Shown in pieces: positions 53,123 through 62,128 of a DNA stretch of 64,000 nt. Each line of letters begins with the position of its first letter. The first letter of the stretch is position 1. The translations under genes and the position numbers were made by a program. Source of the stretch: JALHSW01 sp963720675 (lineage in GTDB: Bacteria; Actinomycetota; Acidimicrobiia; IMCC26256; PALSA-555); contig CAVRGH010000003.1 of assembly GCA_963720675.1 (NCBI GenBank), forward strand, positions 124,001-188,000, read 5' to 3'. Under the pieces are notes generated by a model. That model made no database searches, had not been told where the DNA came from, and saw nothing but the letters and a program-made list of their open reading frames with translations.

Positions 53123-53948
53123 TGTGAACGACACCTACACGCACGGGCACCACGAGTCGGTGCTCCGCAGCCACACCTGGCGCACCGCGGAGAACTCCGC
53201 CGGGTACCTCCTGCCGGCCCTCACGCCGGGTCTCGACCTGCTGGATCTCGGGTGCGGTCCCGGCACCATCACGCTCGACCTCGCGACCCGGGTCGCTCCG
53301 GGGAAGGTGGTCGGGATCGACGCTGCGGTGGACGTGATCGAGCAGGCCGAGGCCCGTCGTCGGGAGACCCACGTCGAGAACGTCACGTTCGCGACCGGGG
53401 ACGCGTACGCCCTCGACCTCCCCGACGCGTCGTTCGACGTCGTCCACGCGCACCAGGTGCTCCAACACCTCACGGCGCCGGTTGCGGCCCTGCACGAGAT
53501 GCACCGGGTCCTCCGCGCGGGTGGGCTGCTCGCCGTGCGCGACAGCGACTACGGCGCGTTCGTGTGGGCACCGGCGGATCGGCTGCTCGACCGGTGGCTC
53601 GAGCTGTACCACCAGATCACGGCCCGCAACGACGCCGACGCCGACGCCGGTCGCCACCTCCTGGGTTGGGTGCAGGCTGCGGGCTTTGTCGACGTGCGCC
53701 CGTCGAGCTCGACCTGGACGTTCGCGAACCCGGAGGACCGCGCGTGGTGGGGCGGTCTCTGGGCCGACCGCGTCGAGCAGTCGGCGTTCGCGCAACAGGC
53801 CGTCGCCTACGGGCTCTCCGACGCAGCCGAGCTCGCGGCAATCGCTGCGGCGTGGCGCACCTGGGCCGTGCAGCCCGACGGCTTCTTCGCCGTGCTGCAC
53901 TGCGAGATCCTCGCCCGCGCTTCACAGAACGATCACACCGGTCCCTGA
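53115..53948 (+). CDS. class I SAM-dependent methyltransferase
   Basis: A 277-residue methyltransferase. Motif I is 'LLDLGCGPGTITLDLA' binding SAM, 'VVGIDAAVDVIEQAEARR' is the acidic loop, and 'FDVVHAHQVLQHLTAPVAALHEMHRVLRAGGLLAVRDSDYG' is motif II to III. It belongs to the UbiE/menG-like general group; the acceptor is unknown. ATG 53115 was chosen from four in-frame ATGs in the 12-bp repeats, having GAGAGG upstream. The sterol-desaturase-family gene follows by 24 bp. Confidence 0.85.
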   Translation: MSRVNDTYTHGHHESVLRSHTWRTAENSAGYLLPALTPGLDLLDLGCGPGTITLDLATRVAPGKVVGIDAAVDVIEQAEARRRETHVENVTFATGDAYALDLPDASFDVVHAHQVLQHLTAPVAALHEMHRVLRAGGLLAVRDSDYGAFVWAPADRLLDRWLELYHQITARNDADADAGRHLLGWVQAAGFVDVRPSSSTWTFANPEDRAWWGGLWADRVEQSAFAQQAVAYGLSDAAELAAIAAAWRTWAVQPDGFFAVLHCEILARASQNDHTGP

Positions 53949-53972
53949 GATCGTTGACATCCGAGTGGTCGG

Positions 53973-54895
53973 ATGGACGCCATGACCGCCCTGCCGCTCC
54001 CCGAGATCGACGAGCGGCCCAGTCGCTTCGGGCTCGTCACCGGGCTCACGTTCGTCGCCGCGATCGTGTTCGCCCTGCTCACCCGCGGGGCGCGGCGCTC
54101 GGGATCGCCCTGCTCTTCCTGCTCTTCGTGCCGCTCGAGAAGCTGTTCGCGCTCCGCAAGCAGCGGGTCTTCCGCACGGGTCTGGTCACCGACCTCACCC
54201 ACATCCTGGTGAACAACTTCTTCTCGACCGTCGGTGCGATCGCGCTCGTGGTGCTGTTCGCGTTGCCCTTCATCTGGGTGCGCGGCTTCGACCTGGTCGG
54301 GTACGTGCCGACCGAGGCGGCGATCGTGCTCGGCTTCGCGATCGTGTTCGTCGGGCAGTACTGGGGCCACCGTCTCACGCACTCGGTCCCGTTCCTGTGG
54401 CGCTTCCACGCGGTGCACCACAGCATCGAGCAGATGGACTGGGTCGCCTCCGGGCGGCTGCACCCGCTCGACCAGGCGTTCACGCAGGCGTTCGCGATCC
54501 TGCCGCTCTTCCTGCTGGGCTACGGCAACGGGGTGTTCGCCGGGGTCGCGGTGTTCGTCACGCTGCTCGCCCTCTTCCAGCACGCGAACGTGCGCCTGCG
54601 CTTCCCCGTCCTGCGCTGGGTGATCAACACCCCCGAGTGGCACCACTGGCACCACGCGATCGACGACGAGGCGCGCGACAAGAACTTCGGGCTGCCCCTG
54701 CTCGACAAGGTGTTCGGCACCGCATACCTGCCGAAGGGCAAGCGCCCGATCGGCTTCGGCACCCTCGACCCGGTGCCACAGGACTCGTACCTGCGGCACC
54801 TCGCGTACCCGTTCACGAAGGCGGCGCGCCGTGGTGTCGCTGCGTCACCGGTCCCGGCGGGCGATCAGGATCGTAAGCGGGCTGCCGGGGGATGA
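53973..54895 (+). CDS. sterol desaturase/fatty acid hydroxylase family protein (frameshifted)
   Basis: A polytopic membrane di-iron oxygenase. After a short first frame 'MDAMTALPLPEIDERPSRFG' the frame changes at about 54085-54099 to 'LGIALLFLLFVPLEKLFALRKQ'. His clusters follow: 'GQYWGHRLTHSV', 'RFHAVHHSIEQMD' and 'WHHWHHAIDDEARDKNFGLPLLDKVFGT'. This is the HxxxH, HxxHH, HHWHH pattern of sterol C4/C5 or fatty acid hydroxylases. Substrate unknown. Another member of this family occurs at 59410. Confidence 0.85.
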
Positions 54896-54963
54896 TTCCT
54901 CAGGAACGGTCCGGGGTATGCCGATGCAATGGAGCACGCCGACCTCGAACGAGATGGATCCCC

Positions 54964-55470
54964 ATGCGCCTGATCTGGACCGTGGTCGCCACGGCGATCG
55001 TGCTCGCGGTGCTCCTCTGGCCGGTCCAGGCGATCGTCGTGCTCATGCTGCTGGCCACCTCGGTGCTGACGATCGACCTCTACGGGCGCTGGGAGCACCG
55101 ACACGTCGTCGGCGGTCGGCAGCGCCGGTCGCTGCACCGGGCCATGAGCGGGTTCACGTTTGCGTTCCTCGCCGCGGGCCTGACAGCCGCGGTCCTCTGG
55201 CCCACGCCCATGGTGTTCATCACCGTCGCGATCGTGGTGGTCGCCTGCGTGCTCTGGTGCGTGGTGAGCAGCGTCGTGTGGCTCATCGCGATGGAGCACG
55301 ATCTCACCGGCACGCAGGCGCACGCGTCCCGACCGGACGAGCAGGCCGCGGTCGCGCACCTCGCCCGCCGGCCCCGCCCCGCGAAGCCGATCGCACCGCT
55401 GCCTCGACCGCATGAGTTCCGCGTCGACCCCTCGCGCCGACGCAGGCCTGGTCGACCCACGACGGTCTGA
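54964..55470 (+). CDS. hypothetical membrane protein, 168 aa
   Basis: Four hydrophobic helices: 'WTVVATAIVLAVLLWPVQAIVVLMLLATSVLTIDLY', then 'AMSGFTFAFLAAGLTAAVLWP' and 'VFITVAIVVVACVLWCVVSSVVWLI', and a long basic, proline-rich C-terminal tail that should lie in the cytoplasm. No family recognised. ATG 54964 is preferred over upstream ATGs because the hydrophobic N-terminus begins there. Faces the convergent diguanylate cyclase gene with 4 bp between stops. Confidence 0.7.
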   Translation: MRLIWTVVATAIVLAVLLWPVQAIVVLMLLATSVLTIDLYGRWEHRHVVGGRQRRSLHRAMSGFTFAFLAAGLTAAVLWPTPMVFITVAIVVVACVLWCVVSSVVWLIAMEHDLTGTQAHASRPDEQAAVAHLARRPRPAKPIAPLPRPHEFRVDPSRRRRPGRPTTV

Positions 55471-55474
55471 TGCC

Positions 55475-56236
55475 TCAAGCGCTCCGGCGCTCGTCGATCT
55501 GCTGCAGCTGGGCGCCGTGCAGCGGATCGGCCGGGAGGCAGACATCCTGCACCGTCGCGGCTCGTGACCGACCGGCGCGCTTCGCCGCGTAGAGCCCGGC
55601 GTCGGCCGCGGCGAGGAGTGCCTCCCCGTCGGCCATGTCGACCGTCAGGGCCGCGTGACCAGCACTGATCGTCACGGGATGGCCGTGCACCTCTGCGACC
55701 GTCCGCAGCAGCAGCCGCTCGGCGACCTGCGCCGCGTCCGCGGCACTGCACCCCGGGAGCAGGACGGCGAACTCGTCGCCACCCAGGCGGACCACCACGT
55801 CGTACCCCTTGGTGTTCTGCTCGAGTGCGTCGCCGACCGTGCGGAGCACCCTGTCGCCGGCCTGGTGGCCGTGGCGGTCGTTCACGCCCTTGAAGTGGTC
55901 GACGTCGACGACGATCGCGCTCAGTGGCGCGTCGGTGCGACGGGCCCGGGCGATCTCTCGCGGCAGCGTCTCGTCGAGGACCCGGCGGTTCGCCAGTCCG
56001 GTGAGCGGATCTCGGGTGGCGAGGCGCTCGATCTCGTCGACCCGGGCCTCGTAGCGGACCCGGGCGAGGAGCCCGGCCACGACGATCGCCGCCAGGAAGG
56101 TCCCGGCCCCGATGGCCGCCTCCCGGTTGCTCGACGTGCCGGCGACGGCGCTCAGGGCCACCACGACGGTGCACCCGAGCACCGCGCCGCCGAAGCCCGA
56201 GGGGCGTTTCGAGTTCCTCGACCACGTGCGCTGCAT
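55475..56236 (-). CDS. membrane diguanylate cyclase (GGDEF)
   Basis: A 253-residue protein: two N-terminal membrane helices ('GGAVLGCTVVVALSAVAG' and 'AAIGAGTFLAAIVVAGLLARV'), then a GGDEF domain. The start is 'LATRDPLTGLANRR', the active site 'RLGGDEFAVLLPG', and 'DVDHFKGVNDRHGHQAGD' is the metal and substrate-binding segment. No RxxD inhibitory site could be confirmed. It makes cyclic di-GMP, the signal that the EAL domain at 41380 degrades. ATG 56236; GTG 56239 is an alternative. Upstream of the small membrane gene at 56326. Confidence 0.87.
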   Translation of the reverse strand: MQRTWSRNSKRPSGFGGAVLGCTVVVALSAVAGTSSNREAAIGAGTFLAAIVVAGLLARVRYEARVDEIERLATRDPLTGLANRRVLDETLPREIARARRTDAPLSAIVVDVDHFKGVNDRHGHQAGDRVLRTVGDALEQNTKGYDVVVRLGGDEFAVLLPGCSAADAAQVAERLLLRTVAEVHGHPVTISAGHAALTVDMADGEALLAAADAGLYAAKRAGRSRAATVQDVCLPADPLHGAQLQQIDERRSA

Positions 56237-56325
56237 CACGCTGACTCCACTGATGGTCCGGCCCAAGCCCAGGCAATCAGTGCTTCGGCCGCGTTGGAGC
56301 GCGGTCTTGAGCGCGTGGCGGAGTC

Positions 56326-56616
56326 TTAACCGAACGCTACCCATCCGTAGGTGTTGCACAGGCCGTAGGCGTCGATCGCGAGGAACGCGAGGATCACGAG
56401 CACCACCACGTGTCGCCGCCAGCCGTGCACCATTCGGGTGCCACCGGCTGGAGTCGCCATGTACCAGTCGCCGAGGACTCCCTTCGGCGCCGACCCGGTC
56501 AGCTCCCAGAAGTCCACCGCGTCGGCGTCGACCTCGGTCTCGGGATCCGCGGCGAGAGCCTCGGCGGCGAGCTGGGCGTCCGTGACGCTGTCGGGTCCGA
56601 CGTCGACCGTGGTCAT
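56326..56616 (-). CDS. small single-helix membrane protein, 96 aa
   Basis: 'MTTVDVGPDSVTDAQLAAEALAADPETEVDADAVDFWEL' is an acidic N-terminus, then 'GVLGDWYMATP' and the membrane helix 'HVVVLVILAFLAIDAYGLCNTYGWVAFG'. It seems to be anchored at its C-terminus with the acidic part inside. No family recognised. Strong AGGAGGAGC-like site before the ATG. It is divergent from the secreted protein gene and upstream of the cyclase. Confidence 0.75.
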   Translation of the reverse strand: MTTVDVGPDSVTDAQLAAEALAADPETEVDADAVDFWELTGSAPKGVLGDWYMATPAGGTRMVHGWRRHVVVLVILAFLAIDAYGLCNTYGWVAFG

Positions 56617-56743
56617 GAGCTGCTCCTCCTGGCTCCTGCCGCCCGCCGCGCCGTCCAGGTGTCCGGCTGGTGTTCGGAGCCGAGGCGGCTCGGGATGGGT
56701 CCTGGTGGGGAGGGCATCCGGGACGCCCCGGTAGGGTCAGAAC

Positions 56744-57277
56744 GTGATGATCGCACGAACGGTCCGGTCGATGGTGATGGGGGTGCTGGTGCTGGGCATG
56801 GCGGTCGCGGTCGCGGGACCGACCGGGATCGCCGCGGCCGCCCCGAAGGTCGACGCGTGCAGCGCGCTGACGACCGACGAGCTGGGAGCCGCGCTCGACA
56901 GCGTGTTCCAGCCCGGCTCCGCCTACGACGCCGGCACCGGCACCAGCTGTGGGTTCGACGGCGTCGGTCCGGTGCGGGGCGCCACGGTGCGCGTGGCGGC
57001 GGGCAAGCAGGCGAAGGTGGCGATGACCCGGACGCTCAAGGCTCTTCGTCAGACCCTGCACGACGTCGAGAGTGCGCCGCCGAGCAAGGTCCGAGGTCTC
57101 GGCGACAAGGCGTACTCCTCCCTCGACGAGTTCCTCGGCGAGGGAAGCATCGAGGTGCTCGACGGCAAGACCTTCGTGCAGGTCACCGCGATCGTCGCCG
57201 CGAACGGTGACACCACCGCGGTCTCGGAGTCGGTCCTGCGCGGCCTCGCCGAGCAGGCGCTCGCCCGGGTCGGCTAG
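56744..57277 (+). CDS. secreted protein, 177 aa
   Basis: A Sec signal peptide ('MVMGVLVLGMAVAVAGPTGIAAAA', cut near A-A-A-P) leads to 'VDACSALTTDELGAALDSVFQPGSAYDAGTGTSCGFDG', with two Cys that could pair, and 'SKVRGLGDKAYSSLDEFLGEGSIEVLDGKTFVQVTA'. The pattern C-x-L-L-T-x-x-E and the G-x-G-D-x-A block resembles DUF3558-type actinobacterial exported proteins; function unknown. GTG 56744 or ATG 56747. Its stop shares CTAG (57274-57277) with the convergent glycosidase gene. Confidence 0.78.
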   Translation: MMIARTVRSMVMGVLVLGMAVAVAGPTGIAAAAPKVDACSALTTDELGAALDSVFQPGSAYDAGTGTSCGFDGVGPVRGATVRVAAGKQAKVAMTRTLKALRQTLHDVESAPPSKVRGLGDKAYSSLDEFLGEGSIEVLDGKTFVQVTAIVAANGDTTAVSESVLRGLAEQALARVG

Positions 57278-58614
57278 CGCGTCGGTACCTCCTCGCGCAG
57301 CAGGTCGAGCACGAGCGCGGCGGTCCACGAGAAGCGCTGGGCGCCCAATGCCTCGCCGGTCAGGGGAGAGAAGTACTCGGCGAACCCGAAACGATCGGTG
57401 AGGTCGAGCGTGCGGGAGCGGAGCTCGTCGGCGACGTCGGCCGCACCGCTCGTGCGCAGACCCTGGATGATCGCCCAGTTCATGTTCACCCAGGTCGGAC
57501 CCTTCCAGTAGCGCTGGGCGTCGAAGTGGCGCCCGTCGGTGGGGACGCTCGGCACGGGGTAGCGCGGCCAGTACCCGGAGTCGTCCGCGAGGTGGCCGAC
57601 GAGCCGAATGGCTCGGTCGGACGCGACGCCGGCCCACAGAGGGAGGAACGTCGCGACCGTCGGGAGGGTGAGCAACCGGCCGGTCACCGCGTCGCGGGAG
57701 TAGTACTGGCCGGTCGCGTCGTCCCAGAGGTGCTCGTCGATCGCTGCGATCGTCGTCGGGAAGTGGCGCTCGAGGTCCGGGTCGATGCCGACCCCGAGGT
57801 CGTCGGCGATCTCGCGCAGCGCGCGGTTGGCGACGACGAGGAACGAGTTGAACGCGAGGTCCTCGATGAGCACGGAGTCGGCGGGGGGCATCCGGCGGAG
57901 CTCGAAGCGCGATCGCTTGGCGCGATGGGCGAGTACGAGCATGCGAAGGCCGTCGTCGTCACTGAGGCGCTCGGCTGCCGGCGCGTAACGCGTGTCGCGA
58001 CGGAAGAAGCGCGCTACCCGGGTCAGGCGGAGTCGCAACACCACGCGCATCCACCAGGGCTCGGACATGCGTCGCAGGGCACGCATCCAGGGCGGCGTCG
58101 TGTCGAGCCCACACTCCCAGGGATGGATCAGGGTGATCAGCCCGTGGCCCTCCGGGTCCCGCTCCCGGTACATCCACGCGTGGTAGGCGACGAGCTTGGG
58201 GAGCAGCTCGGCGAGGAAGGAGCGCCGCTCGTCGTCCGGGAGCGCCTGGGCGACGTGCCACGCCGCGATGCTCGCGAGCGGGGGCTGGGTGATGCAGGAG
58301 GTCGCGACGGCGCGCGGCGCCTCCGCGAACTTGCGGGACTGCCAGATCCGCTCGCTCCCGACATCGCTCACGTCGTCGGCGAAGATCATGTGCGGAAGCA
58401 TGCCGTTGGCCCACTGGCCGCGGAACACCGCGCGCAGCTCGCCTGCCGCGCGCTGCGGGTCGTAGCTCGCGAGCCCGATGGCGATGAAGCAGGAGTCCCA
58501 CAGCCACTGGTGGGGATAGAAGTCAGGTTCCGGACAGGTCCACCCGCCGCGACGGTTGTCGTCGAGGACGCGTCGCGCCCGCTCCGTCAGGGTCGCCGGT
58601 GCGCGCGATGGCAT
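57274..58614 (-). CDS. glycoside hydrolase, MGH1/GH63-like
   Basis: A 446-residue alpha-alpha toroid glycosidase. 'YPHQWLWDSCFIAIGLASYDPQRAAGELRAVFRGQWANGMLPHMIFAD' is the family N-terminal block, with the catalytic Asp near 'WLWDSCF', 'HPWECGLDTTPPW' and 'RYWKGPTWVNMNWAIIQGL' near the end, the Glu of 'FAEYFSPLTGEALGAQRFSWTAALV' being the other candidate acid. Such enzymes cut mannosylglycerate, glucosylglycerate or trimming sugars; the substrate is unknown. Compatible-solute recycling is one option. Stop overlaps the convergent gene. Confidence 0.87.
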   Translation of the reverse strand: MPSRAPATLTERARRVLDDNRRGGWTCPEPDFYPHQWLWDSCFIAIGLASYDPQRAAGELRAVFRGQWANGMLPHMIFADDVSDVGSERIWQSRKFAEAPRAVATSCITQPPLASIAAWHVAQALPDDERRSFLAELLPKLVAYHAWMYRERDPEGHGLITLIHPWECGLDTTPPWMRALRRMSEPWWMRVVLRLRLTRVARFFRRDTRYAPAAERLSDDDGLRMLVLAHRAKRSRFELRRMPPADSVLIEDLAFNSFLVVANRALREIADDLGVGIDPDLERHFPTTIAAIDEHLWDDATGQYYSRDAVTGRLLTLPTVATFLPLWAGVASDRAIRLVGHLADDSGYWPRYPVPSVPTDGRHFDAQRYWKGPTWVNMNWAIIQGLRTSGAADVADELRSRTLDLTDRFGFAEYFSPLTGEALGAQRFSWTAALVLDLLREEVPTR

Positions 58615-58673
58615 CGGACGCGAGGCTACCGGCGCGGCTCGGAGCGTCGACGCGCTGTCGTACGCTGCTGTTC

Positions 58674-59333
58674 GTGAGCCAATCGGCGCCCGTGCCCCGA
58701 CAACCGGATCCGACGAGCGAGCGGCTCGAGATGTTCAGCGACGGGGTCCTCGCGATCGCCATCACGCTGCTCGTCCTGAACATCAAGATTCCGACGACCG
58801 CACAAGGGCAGCTCTGGGACACACTGACCAACCGCTGGCCGTCGTACGTCGCGTACGTCCTCTCGTTCACCGTGATCGGGATCATGTGGGTCAGCCACCA
58901 CTCGATGTTCGAGCGGATCCGCCACGTCGACCGCGGCCTGCTGTTCGCGAACCTGCTCCTCCTCCTCGGCATCGGCTTCCTGCCGTTCCCGACCTCGCTC
59001 CTCGCCGACTACACCCAGCAGGGCGGGAGCAACGCCCAGATCGCCGCGGCGATCTACAGCGCGACGATGGCGGGAATCGGGCTCGCGTTCACCGGCATCT
59101 GGGTGTACCTCGAGCGTCATCCGCGGCTGCTCGTGTCGGGCGTCGACCCGAGCAGCGTGCGGCGGTCCGTGCACCGCTCGCTGGTCGGACCGATCGTGTA
59201 CGGGCTCGCGATCCCGCTGGCGTTCCTGAGCGTCGAGGCGTGCTACGTCGTGTACGTCATGATCGCGGTGTACTTCATGCGAGGGCCGTCGAGCCGGGCC
59301 CTGCGGGCCGCCAAGCCCGAGGAGGGCGGCTGA
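58674..59333 (+). CDS. TMEM175-family potassium channel-like protein (DUF1211)
   Basis: A 219-residue membrane protein with six helices. The signature 'RLEMFSDGVLAIAITLLVLNIK' (F-S-D-G-V) marks the TMEM175 pore helix, followed by 'YVLSFTVIGIMWVSHHSMFERI' and 'LLLLLGIGFLPFPTSLLADY'. Bacterial members are homo-oligomeric K+ channels without the classical filter. GTG 58674 was chosen to begin the family N-terminus. It lies in the plus direction after the divergent glycosidase. Likely a K+ leak pathway. Confidence 0.9.
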   Translation: MSQSAPVPRQPDPTSERLEMFSDGVLAIAITLLVLNIKIPTTAQGQLWDTLTNRWPSYVAYVLSFTVIGIMWVSHHSMFERIRHVDRGLLFANLLLLLGIGFLPFPTSLLADYTQQGGSNAQIAAAIYSATMAGIGLAFTGIWVYLERHPRLLVSGVDPSSVRRSVHRSLVGPIVYGLAIPLAFLSVEACYVVYVMIAVYFMRGPSSRALRAAKPEEGG

Positions 59334-59409
59334 GCGCGACACTGGTGCCCATGCGTCGGTTCGGACCGGGTCGGGCCGGGTCAGGGAGTGCACGGTCAGG
59401 TCGTGGCAG

Positions 59410-60540
59410 ATGGATCTGACGGTCGTGGCCACGCCTGGCTACTTCGGGACGATGGCCCTCGAGGCCGCGTACCTGCGTCGACGGGCCGAGGCGCGGGGTC
59501 CGTCGCCGGCCGACTACGAGCGGCGCGACACGATTGCGAGCCTGTCGATGGGGGTGGCCAGCCTGGTCGCCCCGTTCGTGCTCCAGAAGCTGTTGAAGCC
59601 GGTCACCCCGGGGAAGGGGCGGTTCGGGAAGGCGCTGGTCGCGACCGCGGTCGGTGCGATCGCGGTGACGACCATCGCCGACGCGGTCGCTCGCCGTGAC
59701 GCAGGTGATCACGACACCCGTCCGAATCGCGAGACGCGCCGGGGGAAGGTGGCGCGCAAGATCGCGAAGGTCGCGGGCGTCGCGTCGGTCGTGGCCGGCG
59801 GGGTCGCGATCACTTCGACGTTCGCATCGCGCACGACGCCCGATCGGATGTGGAAGCGGCGTGTCGTGCGCGACCTCGGGACCGGACCGGTCGCGCTCAT
59901 GGGTGCGGTGCTCGCGTGGGACTTCATCTACTACTGGAACCACCGGTTCATGCACGAGAGCCGGTACATGTGGGCGATCCACGTCGTGCACCACTCGAGC
60001 GAGCGATACAACCTGTCGACCGCGCTGCGGCAGCCCGTCGCCGACGCGTTCGGGACCTTCCTGCCATACAGCGCGCTCGCGCTGTTCGGGTTCCAGCCGG
60101 CGATGATCGCATCCGCCCGCGGCATCAACCTCCTGTACCAGTACTGGATCCACACCGACACGATCCGATCGCTGGGACCCTTCGAGGAGGTGCTGAACAC
60201 GCCGTCGCACCACCGGGTGCACCACGGGAGCAACCACCAGTACCTCGACCGCAACCACGGGAGCATCCTCATCGTCTGGGACCGGCTGTTCGGCACCTAC
60301 GAGCGAGAGGCAGAGCCCGTCATCTACGGGTTGACGAAGAACATCGAGACGTACGACCCGGTGCGCATCATGACGCACGAGCACACCGACATGTTGCGCG
60401 ACGTCGCGGAGTCGACGACCTGGCGCGAGCGCCTGTCGTTCGTCCTGCGCGGCCCCGGCTGGGCCTACGACCAGCACCGCGCCCGCTCCAGCACCGAGCG
60501 CCGAGCTCTCGACGCGTTGCCGGTCGTGGACGTCGCGTGA
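59410..60540 (+). CDS. sterol desaturase/fatty acid hydroxylase family protein
   Basis: A 376-residue membrane di-iron enzyme. His clusters: 'WNHRFMHESRYMWAIHVVHHSSERYN' (H-x-x-x-H and H-x-x-H-H) and 'TPSHHRVHHGSNHQYLDRNHG' with 'WDRLFGTYERE'. 'LLYQYWIHTDTI' is also typical. An N-terminal extension of about 150 residues includes extra helices. It likely hydroxylates or desaturates a lipid. GTGA overlap with the next gene shows joint translation. Paralogue of the gene at 53973. Confidence 0.88.
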   Translation: MDLTVVATPGYFGTMALEAAYLRRRAEARGPSPADYERRDTIASLSMGVASLVAPFVLQKLLKPVTPGKGRFGKALVATAVGAIAVTTIADAVARRDAGDHDTRPNRETRRGKVARKIAKVAGVASVVAGGVAITSTFASRTTPDRMWKRRVVRDLGTGPVALMGAVLAWDFIYYWNHRFMHESRYMWAIHVVHHSSERYNLSTALRQPVADAFGTFLPYSALALFGFQPAMIASARGINLLYQYWIHTDTIRSLGPFEEVLNTPSHHRVHHGSNHQYLDRNHGSILIVWDRLFGTYEREAEPVIYGLTKNIETYDPVRIMTHEHTDMLRDVAESTTWRERLSFVLRGPGWAYDQHRARSSTERRALDALPVVDVA

Positions 60541-61247
60541 CCGATCCGTCGCTGGGGCGAGCCGCCCGACTCGCGGGCGTGGCGACGCGTCGGTTCCAGC
60601 AGCGGGCGCAACAGCTGTACGAGGGTTCCTCGATCGCCGGGTTCCGAGCTGCTGAGTCCGTCAATCGGGTGCTCGACGGGATCTTCGACGAGCCGTTCGA
60701 CGTGCCCGACGCCGTGACGGCGCAGCGCATGATCCTGTCGGACGCCGCGCCGCAGGCCGGCGCCACGGCGCGTTTCCTCGAGCAGCAGGCGATGACGCGG
60801 CTCACGCCATGGATCACCCGCACGATCCAGGCCGCCAAGGCCGCAGGCTCGACGTCCGCGGCCGGGGGCACGTCGCGGTGGGCGGCGACGGCCGCGAACG
60901 CGGTGGTGAGCTCGGCGACGCGCGGCCGGAAGGCGTCGGCCGACGGCTGGAACCAGCTCCGGGTGTTGGCGTCGTATCTCGTCGCGCGCGCTCGAGCAGA
61001 CGGCCTCGAGCTCGAGCAGGAGCTGGTGCGGGCCGTGACCGTCTCGATCTACCTGGACCCCCGCAAGAAGATCGATCTCGCGTACCGCGGGTCACGCGCG
61101 GGCGCCGCGATCGCGTCCCGCTGGGCGCGGGACGCGGCGTTGCCGCCGAACGAGGCGACCCGTCGCGAGGTCGCCCACGCTCGAGTCGGTGCGATCGAAC
61201 GTCTCGACCTCGCCGCAGTGTGCGCGGACTGGTCCGCCCTCCCCTGA
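60537..61247 (+). CDS. hypothetical protein, 236 aa, coupled to desaturase
   Basis: Unrecognised. Ala/Arg-rich and helical, with 'VTDPSLGRAARLAGVATRRFQQRAQQLYEGSSIAGFRAAESVNRVLDGIFDEPFDVPDAVTAQRMILS' and 'LVRAVTVSIYLDPRKKIDLAYRGSRAGAAIASRWARDAALPPNEATRREVAHARVGAIERLDL'. No membrane helix is certain. GTG start overlaps the desaturase stop by four bases. It may be an accessory subunit. A palindromic element follows 13 bp after the stop. Confidence 0.7.
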   Translation: MTDPSLGRAARLAGVATRRFQQRAQQLYEGSSIAGFRAAESVNRVLDGIFDEPFDVPDAVTAQRMILSDAAPQAGATARFLEQQAMTRLTPWITRTIQAAKAAGSTSAAGGTSRWAATAANAVVSSATRGRKASADGWNQLRVLASYLVARARADGLELEQELVRAVTVSIYLDPRKKIDLAYRGSRAGAAIASRWARDAALPPNEATRREVAHARVGAIERLDLAAVCADWSALP

Positions 61248-61260
61248 CCCCGCGCTCTTG

Positions 61261-61306
61261 GGATGCGTCCCTCACCCGGACCTGCCCGGGTGAGAGACGC
61301 AGGTCC
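61261..61306 (+). repeat. 46-bp palindromic element, family 2, copy C
   Basis: GCGTCCCTCACCCGG (61265-61279) pairs with CCGGGTGAGAGACGC (61286-61300), one C-A mismatch, around a short loop. Ends GGATGC and AGGTCC. It lies between convergent genes and, with copy D in opposite orientation, flanks the SDR gene. Confidence 0.85.
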
Positions 61307-61315
61307 GTCGTGCCG

Positions 61316-62092
61316 TCAGTGTGGGAACTCGCCGGCGTTCACCAGCAGTGACTGCGACGTGACCATGCGGGCCCGATCCGACGCGAAGAACACGACGACC
61401 TCGGCGATGTCGCCGTCGGTCGGGATCTCACCGAGCGGCATGTTCGCGGTGATCCCACCGACGATCTCCTCGGGCGCCACCCCCTGCGCCTTCGACATCA
61501 TCTCGACGTAGCCCTCGACGGGCGGTCCCCACATCCACGTCGGGACGACGGTGTTCACCCGGATCTTGTCGGGTCCGAGCTCCTTGGCGAGGTAGTGCAT
61601 CGCGGTGGTGAGCGCGCCCTTCGACGACGCGTACGCCATCTGCATCATCTGGGGCCAGTAGCTCGCCTGCGCGCCGATGAAGACGATCGCCCCGCCGCGC
61701 ACCTTGAGGTGGGGGATCGCCGCCTCGCAGACGCGCAGCGACCCGAACACGTTGGTCTCGAAGGTGGCCCGCCAGTCGTCGAAGTCGGTGCCGACGAGCC
61801 CGCCGAACGTCGTGTCCAGGGCCGCGCAGTTGACGACGGCATCGAGCCGCCCGAAACGCTTCGCCGTCGTGTCGGCGAGCCGGGTGCACTGCTCGGGCAC
61901 CGTGATGTCGGTCACCTGGAACGCGACCCGCTCGCCCGACGGGTCGATCCCGTCGGCAACCGCGCGCAGCTGTTCCTCGCGCCGGGCGCCCAGCATCACC
62001 GACGCGCCCTCGCGCACCGCCGCGGTCGCGATCTCGCGCCCGAGCCCCGGACCGACGCCCGAGACCACCATCACCTTGCCGTCCAGCAACAC
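61316..62092 (-). CDS. SDR-family oxidoreductase
   Basis: A 258-residue NAD(P)-dependent dehydrogenase/reductase. 'VVSGVGPGLGREIATAAVREGASVMLGARREEQL' has the G-x-x-x-G-x-G loop, 'NVFGSLRVCEAAIPHL' and 'GAIVFIGAQASYWPQMMQMAYASSKGAL' hold the catalytic Ser-like position and Y-A-S-S-K, and 'IRVNTVVPTWMWGPPVEGY' follows. The Ser of the triad appears as 'IGAQAS' with a shift. GTG start. Flanked on both sides by inverted copies of the 46-bp element. Substrate unknown. Confidence 0.88.
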   Translation of the reverse strand: MLLDGKVMVVSGVGPGLGREIATAAVREGASVMLGARREEQLRAVADGIDPSGERVAFQVTDITVPEQCTRLADTTAKRFGRLDAVVNCAALDTTFGGLVGTDFDDWRATFETNVFGSLRVCEAAIPHLKVRGGAIVFIGAQASYWPQMMQMAYASSKGALTTAMHYLAKELGPDKIRVNTVVPTWMWGPPVEGYVEMMSKAQGVAPEEIVGGITANMPLGEIPTDGDIAEVVVFFASDRARMVTSQSLLVNAGEFPH

Positions 62093-62128
62093 GCCGTACC
62101 CCCTCCGCTTCCTCGGAAGCCTGCGTTC